A stretch of DNA of 64,000 nt, from contig NZ_SPQQ01000003.1 of NCBI RefSeq assembly GCF_004766045.1, positions 496,001 to 560,000 on the forward strand. The letters run 5' to 3'. Every line of letters begins with the position of its first letter. Within the stretch, counting starts at the first letter, position 1. The notes under the pieces were generated by a model. That model saw nothing but the letters and a program-made list of their open reading frames with translations. It ran no database searches and had not been told where the DNA came from. A program made the translations under genes and the position numbers. The stretch is from Desulfosporosinus fructosivorans (GTDB taxonomy: Bacteria > Bacillota > Desulfitobacteriia > Desulfitobacteriales > Desulfitobacteriaceae). Shown here in pieces: positions 24,616 to 32,429 of the stretch.

Positions 24616-24813
24616 GTGGAGGATCTTAAGTGCTGGCACTACGAGCCTATTGACCCTGACGAAAAGAAGGTTAACAACCCGAACTGTACTCATCGGGGCT
24701 GGACTAGATGCAAGGATGAGAAACCGCTTATGGATAGGTTTAAGGAGACGAGAACCTCATACGGCATGATGGGTCTCGCGGTTGAATCAGACAGATACGT
24801 CGGGGTTAACTAA
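24616..24813 (+). CDS. Small hypothetical protein with conserved-looking Cys/Trp motifs (65 aa)
   Basis: I do not recognise this 65-residue protein. The GTG at 24616 is chosen because AAGGCGGTGA lies just upstream; the frame is open further upstream but without a ribosome site. It contains CWHYEPID, an NCTHRGWTRC segment and the ending GLAVESDRYVGVN. The codon usage and two CxxH/Cys pairs look protein-like, and a weak hairpin follows at about 24822-24844. It may bind metal through its Cys and His residues. Confidence 0.45.
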   Translation: MEDLKCWHYEPIDPDEKKVNNPNCTHRGWTRCKDEKPLMDRFKETRTSYGMMGLAVESDRYVGVN

Positions 24814-24849
24814 GTATGAAAGCCCAGGCTAAATACCTAGGCTAAACGT

Positions 24850-24954
24850 TTAAGCAGGGACGACTATTCCGCTAACGATTCTTCCAATAATTCTTGCCAA
24901 AAAGATAATTATTGCCTGCAATGCCCTTAAAATTCCTGTAATAATGGTTAGCAT
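24850..24954 (-). CDS. Hydrophobic cationic mini-protein (34 aa)
   Basis: A 34-residue frame from ATG 24954 (minus strand) with AGAGAGGTGAG upstream. It is almost entirely hydrophobic with spaced Arg residues (LRALQAIIIFLARIIGRIVSG), a pattern that could form an amphipathic membrane helix. This is like small hydrophobic toxins or leaderless bacteriocins, or like assembly peptides. It lies near the other 34-residue membrane peptide on the same strand. No antitoxin or immunity gene is recognised beside it. Confidence 0.5.
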   Translation of the reverse strand: MLTIITGILRALQAIIIFLARIIGRIVSGIVVPA

Positions 24955-25157
24955 AAATCTCACCTCTCTTTAATACATGCTATTCTGCATGTCCACTAAA
25001 TGTTCATTGGGATTATGATTGATCAATGCAAGATCATAGAAGAAGCGATATGGGCGAGATATTGGGGTAAAGGGTCTTGTTCTTGAAACGCAACCTATGA
25101 TAAACTGATTCTGGGATTTAGTCTTGCTAAGAGAAAAAAGTTTGAGGAGGATACATT

Positions 25158-25346
25158 ATGTATGCTGAAGTAGACCAAGAGGAGTGCATCGGGTGTGAAT
25201 CATGCCCTGAATTCTGCCCTGAGGTATTTAAGATGCAGGCAGACGGGTTAGCAGTTGCTTATACAAACCCGGTTCCTAGTGAATTTGAGGAAGCCGTCAA
25301 AGAAGCTGTAGAGGGCTGCCCAGCGCACTGTATTCATCTTACATAA
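25158..25346 (+). CDS. [4Fe-4S] ferredoxin (62 aa)
   Basis: A 62-residue monocluster ferredoxin, a soluble low-potential electron carrier. Three cysteines are spaced as in CIGCESC and the fourth is in the distal EGCPAHCIH segment; extra Cys residues (FCPEVF, HC) are present. The sequence is strongly acidic, as expected. A GAGGAGG site precedes the ATG, and the gene is a single transcription unit ended by a strong terminator at 25380-25424. Confidence 0.92.
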   Translation: MYAEVDQEECIGCESCPEFCPEVFKMQADGLAVAYTNPVPSEFEEAVKEAVEGCPAHCIHLT

Positions 25347-25379
25347 GGGATGGAACTTGAATAGGAATATAGAAGAAAG

Positions 25380-25424
25380 AAAACCGCCGATAGAGATGCA
25401 CAGCATCTCTATCGGCGGTTTTTT
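25380..25424 (+). terminator. Intrinsic terminator after the ferredoxin gene
   Basis: AAAACCGCCGATAGAGATGC (25380-25399) pairs perfectly with its complement at 25403-25422 around ACA and is followed by TTTT. This is one of the strongest terminators in the window. Confidence 0.9.
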
Positions 25425-25442
25425 GTATCAAAGAGGATAGGT

Positions 25443-25613
25443 TTACTCCCAACAAAAGCGAAATACGGGACTACCACCTTCTTCTTCCTCAAGCCTTACA
25501 GCATGGTTGCGACAGCTATAAGGACAGTGTGGAGTACAAACCAGCCGGGTTGAAGGGCACTTGATTAGTTTCTGTAGTATGCCCTTTGGAATACCTGTTA
25601 AATGTTGTATGTG
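25443..25613 (-). other. Open Cys-rich frame without a visible start (possible broken gene)
   Basis: On the minus strand a frame is open from an upstream stop at 25614-25616 to TAA at 25443-25445. It encodes a protein-like stretch with CPSTRLVCTPHCPYSCRNH and a Glu-rich segment before the end FRFCWE. No ATG, GTG or TTG in this frame has a ribosome site. It may be the 3' part of a decayed gene for a small metal-binding protein, or may start at an unusual codon. Confidence 0.3.
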
Positions 25614-25771
25614 CTATTGCTCTTGTCAAAGAAAAGTTTGCGAGATCTGAGTCTGAATTCCTTCAATTAAAGCTGAACAGTACTCACCAGCTTTAAAAAT
25701 CTTGCTTTGTGACGGTTACGATTCTCCTTCATATGATATAGGTAGGGTGCTCTATATAAGGGGGGATAAAA

Positions 25772-26326
25772 GTGTTTAATTTTCGCAAGCAATTATTCTA
25801 TCCGATCCATGTTGAACGCCAAGATCCGATGTTTGCAAAGGTGTTACTTGAACATTACGCAGGAAGAAATAGCGAATTATCGTCAGCCATACAGTACTTA
25901 AATCATCGTCATAATATATCAAACCGTTATGTTCGAGAACTTCTAGGGTTATTCGCTGCTGAGGAATTGGGGCATATGGAATTAATTGCAGTAGCCATTA
26001 CAAAATTAGGAGGCCCTCCGCTTAAATGCGTTAATTCTCAGGGCGCTCCATGGGTGATTAACTATATTGATCAAAATGTAGACTCGATCACCATTTTACA
26101 GGTGAATGTGCAAGCAGAAACAAGGGCGAGCCATCTATATCAACAGCATTTGGAACTCACTAGTGACCCGAATATGAAGCGAATGATTAATTTTCTTATT
26201 GGTAGGGAAGAGGTACATAAACGATTGCTACAAAGAGCCCAAATACTCATCAGAGAGACTGGCTCACCAGAGGATTTCAGCGAGTTGATTTACGATTATA
26301 AGATGAGTTTACAGGTTTTAGAATAG
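25772..26326 (+). CDS. Manganese-catalase-like protein, CotJC type
   Basis: A 184-residue ferritin-like four-helix protein similar to spore-coat CotJC. Glu and His residues for a dimetal site sit in helices containing FAAEELGHME, NVQAETRASHLYQQH and IGREEVHKRLL. The start is GTG at 25772 with AAGGGGGG upstream. Family members act as manganese catalases or coat proteins. Its presence supports a spore-forming host. It is not accompanied by cotJA or cotJB here, so a general oxidative-stress role is equally possible. Confidence 0.82.
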   Translation: MFNFRKQLFYPIHVERQDPMFAKVLLEHYAGRNSELSSAIQYLNHRHNISNRYVRELLGLFAAEELGHMELIAVAITKLGGPPLKCVNSQGAPWVINYIDQNVDSITILQVNVQAETRASHLYQQHLELTSDPNMKRMINFLIGREEVHKRLLQRAQILIRETGSPEDFSELIYDYKMSLQVLE

Positions 26327-26348
26327 CCAAAATCTCAACTAAAGGTCG

Positions 26349-26663
26349 TTAGTATTTAATAACCCAATCTGTGACGAGTAGGCCTTTGCTAAACCCGGAT
26401 CCTTGGGCATCAACGGTTATTTCAGCCTTGCAGATTAGGTTGCGGTCATAATATACTGTGATTCCGTCAACTTCAAACACATAAAAATTTTCTGGTTTGC
26501 GTGGACTGCCTTTACGCACGGTGGGAGGAGTGGCAATGGGAATACAGCATTGTGTAACGACAAGGCGTTCAATGTAAAATTCTTGCTTATTAGCCTTTTG
26601 AAGGAATTTCATAGCCTGCTGTGTAATGTTAATTTTCATGACCGTTTTAAGGTTAAGATCCAT
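26349..26663 (-). CDS. CC/Se-motif small protein, HesB/IscA-like
   Basis: A 104-residue protein. The segment KINITQQAMKFLQK resembles the start of HesB/IscA-type domains. The central VTQCCIPIATP carries the CC pair that defines a family in which one Cys is sometimes selenocysteine. The C-terminus ends GFSKGLLVTDWVIKY. The role of the family is not established; a redox or iron-sulfur function is plausible. It converges on the CotJC-like gene with only 22 bp between stops. Confidence 0.6.
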   Translation of the reverse strand: MDLNLKTVMKINITQQAMKFLQKANKQEFYIERLVVTQCCIPIATPPTVRKGSPRKPENFYVFEVDGITVYYDRNLICKAEITVDAQGSGFSKGLLVTDWVIKY

Positions 26664-26775
26664 GGCGGATTCATCTCCTCAACGTTTGATCTTAGCTGAA
26701 TGAGTTCATACACCCCCATTCTAACATTTCTGATTTTTGTTGCAAGAGATTATTATGTTTCAGTAAGGTTTTATT

Positions 26776-26819
26776 TGATCCAAGCATAAGACTCCCACTT
26801 CAAGTGGGAGTGGTACCCT
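26776..26819 (-). repeat. Palindromic repeat end, partial copy
   Basis: AGACTCCCACTTCAAGTGGGAGTGGTACCCTTC contains a near-perfect inverted repeat CTCCCACTT/AAGTGGGAG. It resembles, in minus orientation, the hairpin end of the repeats at 32330-32417 and 33215-33305. It lies directly behind the stop of the next minus-strand gene and may serve as its terminator. Confidence 0.5.
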
Positions 26820-27509
26820 TCAGTTCACTAATTTATTGTCCAAAAAGCGATTGGCGAGGAGTCGTAAACAAAAGGGATGTTTTCCCCAATTATTTGGGTT
26901 ATCTAGAGAAAGCATAAGGGCATATGCTTTTCGGCAAGTTCGTATTAACGGATAGTTCTTCGCAATATGTGCGAGAACAGATAGGATAGCTTCACGACGC
27001 TCAAGGTAAAATAGGTTTTGTATATAGCGACGAGTGTGGAGAGAAGGGTTAAAACGTGTTAAATCAAACATGAGTGGATCAATCTCTGCCGCAGAAAACG
27101 ACACAACTTCAAATTCAGGAAGGTCTGCTAGGATGTCAGACATAAGCAAAGATTGAACGAGGTATTCTTGCATTTCAAGCGGTGGAAATGAGAAAATTCC
27201 TGGTGTTGAGGCTAAAATCCGAATGCGTAGGAGATTAGCTTCTATTATCTTGTTGTTTTTAAGTAGTGGAGAGTTCTGTAACATGTATTGAATCAAAGGC
27301 GCTAAAATCCCGTTCCCTGCACAGGCCTGGTGTTCCCAATAGGGTAGTAGACGTAAGATCTCGTCCGCGAGAGGTTGACATGGTTGATCAAAGAGTTGGT
27401 ATTTGATAATTGTGCTTAGGGATTCAGTAGTTGGGTTTGCTAGTAAGATGCGTCGTAATTCAGGATGCACGGCTACTGGAGTAGATTTCCTAGTATCGGT
27501 GTAATCCAT
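26820..27509 (-). CDS. Hypothetical protein (229 aa)
   Basis: I do not recognise this protein. It is 229 residues, mostly alpha-helical by composition, with no membrane segment, signal peptide or clear motif. Leu-rich helical repeats such as LADEILRLLPYWEHQ and LSVLAHIAKNYPLIR suggest a helical-repeat or ligand-binding fold. GGAGGAGG stands upstream of the ATG, somewhat distant. It is a separate unit, bounded by the repeat at 26776-26819 and the terminator of the zinc operon. Confidence 0.6.
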   Translation of the reverse strand: MDYTDTRKSTPVAVHPELRRILLANPTTESLSTIIKYQLFDQPCQPLADEILRLLPYWEHQACAGNGILAPLIQYMLQNSPLLKNNKIIEANLLRIRILASTPGIFSFPPLEMQEYLVQSLLMSDILADLPEFEVVSFSAAEIDPLMFDLTRFNPSLHTRRYIQNLFYLERREAILSVLAHIAKNYPLIRTCRKAYALMLSLDNPNNWGKHPFCLRLLANRFLDNKLVN

Positions 27510-27630
27510 CGAAGGTCCTCCTCCGTAGTAAATATCGATAAAGCATACTTTTAGTGTAGTTTATGTCATTTGTAGGGTTCTATCCTAGAATTTAGCTTGT
27601 CAAGTTGGGCTTCAAGTTTGTGGGAACAAA

Positions 27631-27669
27631 AAAAGAGCGCTCACTTTAGTATCAATTAAAGTGAGCGCT
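27631..27669 (-). terminator. Intrinsic terminator of the zinc/manganese ABC operon
   Basis: AGCGCTCACTTTA (27636-27648) pairs with TAAAGTGAGCGCT (27657-27669). The A-run to its left gives a T-tract on the minus strand, so it ends the operon whose last stop is at 27706. Confidence 0.85.
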
Positions 27670-27705
27670 TAACGTATAGCTAGAGGGCGAAAGTTAGAAT
27701 AATTT

Positions 27706-28563
27706 TTAGTTAAGTCGCAACTTCATAATCAAAGTTACAGCAAAAAATGCCGAGGAGATTAGAACTATCGTTGCCCCAGTAGCTGTTCCCCAATAGTAGG
27801 ATAGGATCAACCCAGATACTCCGGAGATAAGAGCAATTAAAACAGAATATACATGGTATTGTCGCATGTTTTTTGCAATATTTCGGGAAGAAGCAGCCGG
27901 TAAAATCAAGAGGGAACTTATTATGAGTATTCCAACCCATTGAATAGATATTGTCACGATCACGGCCATAATCAAAGCAAATAAATATTCATAAAGTCGG
28001 ACATTAATCCCTCGGCTACGTGCCAGAGAAGGGTTCATACTTGCCAGAAGAAGTTTATTGAAAATCACGATCCATAATACGATAACAGATAAGAATACGA
28101 TTCCGAGTGTCAGAAGATCTGATGGACTAATACTTAACAAGTCTCCAATTAGATAGACGGAATATTTGGAGAATCCACCGTTGTGCGAAAGTATTACAAT
28201 ACCTAGGGCTACCGCAGTAGAAGAAAACACTCCGATTATTGTATCCGTAGAAGCCGTGTTGGCTTCTTTGACCACTAGAATGGCGAAAGTAATCAATACT
28301 GAAAAAAAGAGCATTGACCAAATAGGATCAATATTCAGCAGAGGAAACGCATTTCCAATTATAACCCCAATGGCAATCCCTGTTAGGGCGGAATGACCTA
28401 ACGAGTCAGAAAAGAAGGCCATCCGGTTATTGACGATCATTGTACCTAACAAGCCGAAAATAGGCGTAACTAATAAAACACCCAGGAGAGCATTCTTCAT
28501 AAACGCATGCTGTAGCCAACCAAAAGGCAGAAGTAAGTCTACCAAACTATACCATAAGTGCAT
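27706..28563 (-). CDS. znuB: Metal ABC transporter permease, ZnuB-like
   Basis: A 285-residue ABC-3-family permease with about eight membrane helices. Family landmarks include GHSALTGIAIG near residue 60 and the SLLILPAASSRNIAK coupling region. It forms the pore for zinc or manganese uptake and overlaps the ATPase gene by 17 bp. The metal cannot be told from the permease alone; the divergent Fur-family gene with a CxxC/His metal site suggests zinc. Confidence 0.88.
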   Translation of the reverse strand: MHLWYSLVDLLLPFGWLQHAFMKNALLGVLLVTPIFGLLGTMIVNNRMAFFSDSLGHSALTGIAIGVIIGNAFPLLNIDPIWSMLFFSVLITFAILVVKEANTASTDTIIGVFSSTAVALGIVILSHNGGFSKYSVYLIGDLLSISPSDLLTLGIVFLSVIVLWIVIFNKLLLASMNPSLARSRGINVRLYEYLFALIMAVIVTISIQWVGILIISSLLILPAASSRNIAKNMRQYHVYSVLIALISGVSGLILSYYWGTATGATIVLISSAFFAVTLIMKLRLN

Positions 28564-29380
28564 TATCCACCCTATCCTTCTCTGTTCGTAGATAACGGTC
28601 CGACCAATCTAGACCAAAAGCTTGGACTACTTTATCATTACTGAATACTTCTTGTGGAGTGCCACTGCATTCAATCGTTTTATGATCGACAAAGGCCACA
28701 CGATCCGCATACTCCGCGACCAAATTTAGGTCATGAGAGACTAGGATGATGGATAAGTCGTAATCTTTCCGAAGAATCGAAACAGTTTTATAAAACAGTT
28801 CTAAACCCTTTTGGTCGATACCCGATACTGGTTCATCCAAAAGTAAAAGGTGAGGAATGGGATCGAGGGCTAGGGCCAGTAAAACTCGTTGTAACTCCCC
28901 TCCAGATAAGGCTCCTAAACGTTTATTGATTAAATGTTCTGCCTGAGTGCGGGCTAAAGTCTCTCGAACGCGCTCACGTATTCTTTGGGGGTAAGAGAAC
29001 CAGATCGGCACCCTCGTATGAGCAGCGGCAAATAAGTCAAGGACGCTAGTTGGAGAGCTAGAATCGAGATCAAGCTTCTGTGGAACATAACCCATAGACG
29101 GCTTCGTTGTCCCTTTATTCTTGGCATCCAGAAATTGAAGTTCACCCGTATGAGGAATCTCACCTAAAATTGCTTTAAGCAGCGTGCTTTTTCCAGCACC
29201 GTTAGGACCGATAATCGCCGTCAAATCCCCACAGTGAATGTGGAGATTGACATCGCGTAATATTTCTGTACCACCTCGTGAAACACCAAAGTTGGTGATT
29301 TTGGTACAACATAGCCCACACTGACAGGAGGTCCCTTGAGAACTATGATTACATTTAGGTTGTATCATGTTTATATTCAT
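28547..29380 (-). CDS. znuC: Metal ABC transporter ATP-binding protein, ZnuC-like, with a Cys-rich N-terminal extension
   Basis: A 277-residue ATPase with Walker A GPNGAGKST, signature LSGGELQR and Walker B LLLLDEP. The body matches ZnuC/MntB-type ATPases. An N-terminal extension of about 30 residues contains the cluster CNHSSQGTSCQCGLCC, four or five cysteines plus His, which looks like a metal-sensing or metal-buffering tail and is not needed for the ATPase fold. The ATG overlaps the binding-protein stop (ATGA). Confidence 0.88.
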   Translation of the reverse strand: MNINMIQPKCNHSSQGTSCQCGLCCTKITNFGVSRGGTEILRDVNLHIHCGDLTAIIGPNGAGKSTLLKAILGEIPHTGELQFLDAKNKGTTKPSMGYVPQKLDLDSSSPTSVLDLFAAAHTRVPIWFSYPQRIRERVRETLARTQAEHLINKRLGALSGGELQRVLLALALDPIPHLLLLDEPVSGIDQKGLELFYKTVSILRKDYDLSIILVSHDLNLVAEYADRVAFVDHKTIECSGTPQEVFSNDKVVQAFGLDWSDRYLRTEKDRVDNALMV

Positions 29381-30294
29381 TTGAGAGCCTCTTGTAATGA
29401 TTTAAGATTGCTGTCCATAATATTAATATAGGAATCTGCTTCCATAGGTCCCATGACAACGGGATCAAGGGTATAAACCTTAGCGCCTGTCGCAGTTGCA
29501 ATGGTTTCTGCTGCTTTTGCATCATACTGTGGTTCTGCAAAGAGAGCGTTGATTTTAAGGCTCTTTACCTGGTCGATCGTTTCACTCAATTCTTTGGCAT
29601 TGGGAGCAGAACCCGGTTCACGTTCAATAACCGCAACGATGTTGAAATTGAATTCTTGAGCGAAATAGGGGAATGCCTCATGGAAGGTCACGATATCACG
29701 GTTTTTTATACCATCCAAGGCTAGATGCATTTTATCTCTTTGGGCTTCGAGTTTTTTGATATATACCTTGGTATTCTCTTGATATTTCGTGGCATTAGGG
29801 GGGTCTAATATCGCAAGCTGATCGCCAATAGTTTGCACTTGAGTAATAGCATTAGAAATACTCACCCAGACATGTGGATTATCGCCCTCATCCCCATCAC
29901 CTTTAATGAGTTCGATGCCTTTACTGGACTCAATTATTTTTAGATTCGGCATTTGGCTCGTAATCTTATCCATGAAGGATTCCATTCCTGCTCCATTGGT
30001 TATGAAAACTTTTGCTCCCTCAAGATTCTTCATGTCTTGAGGAGTTGCCGCATAATCATGAAGGCATCCTGCCGTGGGCTGAGTCATATTGATCACGTTT
30101 ACATCAGGAATATCCTTAGCAACGTTCAAAGCAAAGATATACATAGGATAGAAGGAAGTAGCTATTGTCATCGTTGAACTTGAGTTTACAGTTGGACTTA
30201 CTGTAGCCTTTGATTCGTTGTTAGCTCCGCATCCCCCTACCAAAAAAATGCTTAATAACCCTAGGCAAAGAAGTTTGAATAATTTTGAATTCAT
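29377..30294 (-). CDS. znuA: Metal ABC transporter substrate-binding lipoprotein, ZnuA-like
   Basis: A 305-residue lipoprotein that captures Zn2+ or Mn2+. The ATG at 30294 is chosen because GGGTGGG lies just upstream and the signal peptide then starts cleanly; the lipobox reads LVGGC. Cluster A-I metal ligands are visible: His in CLHDYAATP, His in DNPHVWVS, His in TFHEAFPYF and an acidic residue in AEPQYDAKA. There is no long His-rich loop; a short acidic GDGDEGD precedes the second His. It is the first gene of the operon. Confidence 0.9.
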   Translation of the reverse strand: MNSKLFKLLCLGLLSIFLVGGCGANNESKATVSPTVNSSSTMTIATSFYPMYIFALNVAKDIPDVNVINMTQPTAGCLHDYAATPQDMKNLEGAKVFITNGAGMESFMDKITSQMPNLKIIESSKGIELIKGDGDEGDNPHVWVSISNAITQVQTIGDQLAILDPPNATKYQENTKVYIKKLEAQRDKMHLALDGIKNRDIVTFHEAFPYFAQEFNFNIVAVIEREPGSAPNAKELSETIDQVKSLKINALFAEPQYDAKAAETIATATGAKVYTLDPVVMGPMEADSYINIMDSNLKSLQEALK

Positions 30295-30313
30295 GAACCC
30301 ACCCCATTTTTCA

Positions 30314-30336
30314 TTTGCAAACGCCTTGCATTTGCA
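30314..30336 (-). promoter_or_regulatory. Candidate Zur/Fur operator ahead of the metal ABC operon
   Basis: TGCAAA (30316-30321) and TTTGCA (30331-30336) are inverted arms with a 9-bp spacer, just upstream of the binding-protein start. A second short palindrome TACAATTGTA follows at about 30365. Such AT-rich dyads between a metal importer and a divergent Fur-family gene are common repressor sites. The assignment is tentative. Confidence 0.35.
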
Positions 30337-30534
30337 TTCTATAATCAAATTATACTCTATTCTCTACAATTGTAAACCATTAGTTTCCTTCTTAATCATC
30401 GAATACAAGGAAAATCTAGACCTAGTAGTACAATTATGTTGATAGGTCGACAAAATTTATTGGTGAAACATTGCTAAAATCTTTAAAACGATTAAAATAA
30501 AGAGAACAAGTGTTAAGCTATTAAGAGTTGAGGG

Positions 30535-30969
30535 ATGATCTTGTTGGAAGAAAACACAAACTATACGGAAATTCTGAAACGTGAAGGGATGAAGAGTACT
30601 AGGCATAGAAATGCCATCCTTCTTCTCCTGGAACAGTCTGAACATCCAATAACAGCCGAGGAACTCTATATATCTTTAAAGGGAAAAACTGCTACAATAA
30701 ATTTGTCCACCGTCTATAGGACTCTGGATACATTTGCATCTAAAAATTTGGTGATAAAATCAACAATGGATGATGGTAAAGCACGGTATGAACTTAACCA
30801 CCATGAGCATAAACATCATCTTTTTTGCGTTGGTTGCCATAAGGTGATTTCTATTGAAGACTGTCCTATGGGAGAGCTTCAGGAGAGCTTAAAAAAGAAG
30901 ATAGATTTCGATGTGACTGGACATAAGCTAGAGATATATGGGTACTGTCATAATTGCAAAAAGGGTTAG
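30535..30969 (+). CDS. Fur-family metalloregulator (Zur/PerR-like)
   Basis: A 144-residue repressor divergent from the metal importer. The DNA-binding winged helix includes MKSTRHRNAILLLL and TVYRTLDTFASKNLV. The hinge metal site has HHEHKHHLFC, and the structural zinc site uses CVGCH plus C-terminal CHNCKKG. An alternative TTG start at 30544 has a better-spaced GAGGGA site, so the N-terminus is uncertain by three residues. Zinc-dependent control of the importer is inferred from the neighbourhood. Confidence 0.88.
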   Translation: MILLEENTNYTEILKREGMKSTRHRNAILLLLEQSEHPITAEELYISLKGKTATINLSTVYRTLDTFASKNLVIKSTMDDGKARYELNHHEHKHHLFCVGCHKVISIEDCPMGELQESLKKKIDFDVTGHKLEIYGYCHNCKKG

Positions 30970-31418
30970 GTAAAGTAAAGGAGACGTTTTGATTGCCGTA
31001 TATGGCAATCAAAGCATCCCCTTGGGTGCATTATTTTCTAAAATCAGCCAAGGCCGCGAATTTTCTCGCCAACTAACTGTAAACAGCATTGTCTCTGTTT
31101 TGGCGACTGTGTTGGAGTTAAGGGTTGGAATGATATTACATGGTATATTTTGCAGATTTAACTAACAAAACATATACGTACACATTTTGGACGCCTGCAT
31201 CCTCAGCCCCAGCAAGACACCGGAAGTTCCCGTTATGGATTTCTATTGCATTATATCATGCTTATAAATGGGAATTAACGAAATTTTTTGATCGTAGAAA
31301 TAAAAAGATAAACCGCTAGCTATAGTTAGCGGTTTATCTTTTTGATATGACTTGGACTTGAATGAGATAGAAAGGCCTAATGTACATAATTAGTTGGTGA
31401 ATCAAGAAGAATAGGTTA
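30970..31418. other. Intergenic region with two hairpins, no gene seen
   Basis: It contains a hairpin GATTGCCGTATATGGCAATC just after the regulator gene, then about 280 bp without recognisable structure or supported frame, and finally a strong terminator at 31302-31343. The convergent cobalt operon ends at 31419. Confidence 0.5.
31302..31343. terminator. Bidirectional intrinsic terminator between the Fur-family gene and the cobalt operon
   Basis: AAAAAGATAAACCGCTA pairs with TTAGCGGTTTATCTTTTT (one mismatch at the loop). T-runs are present in both directions, so it can end both the plus-strand regulator transcript and the minus-strand cobalt operon. Confidence 0.85.
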
Positions 31419-32288
31419 TCAGGGTATAATAGGACAATTGGTGAGATGTTCTGGGCTATGGGGAATGATCATAAGCAAATCTTCCTTGCTCTTAGGCAAA
31501 GGGGTAGAGGGCGGTAACCATCCTTTTGCCACCAACCCACAATGCACTTCTATCAGCCAAGGAAGGGCCAAATCTGCACGCTCGATTAGATCAGGCTGCA
31601 GGAAAAGTTCACCAGGTTTTCCGTGGGCAATGATCTCTCCGCTCGACATAATGGCTAACCGATCCGACCAGGAATATGCTAAATCCACGTCATGAGTGGA
31701 AATTATGATTGTTTTACCCTCAGAACTTAAATTTTTCACAAGATGCATAAATTCACGGGCGTGACGGGGATCCAGTCCAGCCGTTGGTTCATCAAAAATT
31801 ATCACTTCCGGTTCCATCGCCAGAACGCCCGCGATTGAAACCCTTTTTTTCTGCCCGTAACTCAACAAGTGAGTGGGTTTGTCTTCAAGATCGGTGGTTT
31901 CCGTATCAATCAGGGCTTGTTTTACTCTGGCTTCCACAACTTGTTCTGAAAGTCCAAGATTAAGAGGACCAAACGAGACATCTTGATAGACACTTGAGGA
32001 AAATAGTTGACTATCTGGATCTTGAAAGACGATCCCTACTTTTTTGCGTAATTCTATCAGAGCCTTAGTTTTATACGAAATGGCCTGTCCTTGATATTTG
32101 ATACACCCAGAAGATGGGTGATAAAGTCCGTTGAATTGCATAAATAAAGTTGATTTCCCGGCCCCGTTTGATCCCAAAATAGTCAGTTTTTCACCTTTTT
32201 TAACTTGTAGATTGATGTTGTGTAAGGCATTTGTACCATCTGGATAAGAGTAATCTAAAGCAGCTGCTTCAAGTATAATCTCCGGCAA
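31419..32288 (-). CDS. cbiO: Cobalt ECF transporter ATP-binding protein CbiO
   Basis: A 289-residue ATPase energising cobalt uptake with CbiQ and CbiMN. A TTG at 32288 is chosen because GGGAGGG lies six bases upstream. Walker A GSNGAGKST, Q-loop FQDPDSQLF (typical of ECF ATPases), signature LSYGQKKR and Walker B VIIFDEPTAGLD are present. The C-terminal 40 residues form the extra domain seen in CbiO. It is separated from cbiQ by a repeat at 32330-32417. Confidence 0.92.
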   Translation of the reverse strand: MPEIILEAAALDYSYPDGTNALHNINLQVKKGEKLTILGSNGAGKSTLFMQFNGLYHPSSGCIKYQGQAISYKTKALIELRKKVGIVFQDPDSQLFSSSVYQDVSFGPLNLGLSEQVVEARVKQALIDTETTDLEDKPTHLLSYGQKKRVSIAGVLAMEPEVIIFDEPTAGLDPRHAREFMHLVKNLSSEGKTIIISTHDVDLAYSWSDRLAIMSSGEIIAHGKPGELFLQPDLIERADLALPWLIEVHCGLVAKGWLPPSTPLPKSKEDLLMIIPHSPEHLTNCPIIP

Positions 32289-32329
32289 ATTTATCCCTCC
32301 CAAGTAAGTGAACTCTTTTTAGCTAAAGC

Positions 32330-32417
32330 TGAACATCGAGACTTCGTGGCAGGGGACTATACCCCCACTGAAGTGGAGCCTGGAACACCCACTTATAGAA
32401 GTGGGTTTCTTGGACGT
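32330..32417 (+). repeat. Hairpin-ended repeat, copy B, between cbiQ and cbiO
   Basis: It reads AACATCGAGACTTCG, then a GGGGACT...CCCCACTGAAGTGGAG hairpin, then a perfect hairpin CCCACTTATAGAAGTGGG (32388-32406). It aligns end to end with the reverse complement of 33215-33305 (about 70% identity by eye). The structure is like the hairpin-ended non-autonomous elements related to IS200/IS605. The relation to a specific element is inferred. Confidence 0.65.
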
Positions 32418-32429
32418 GATTAAATGTGA

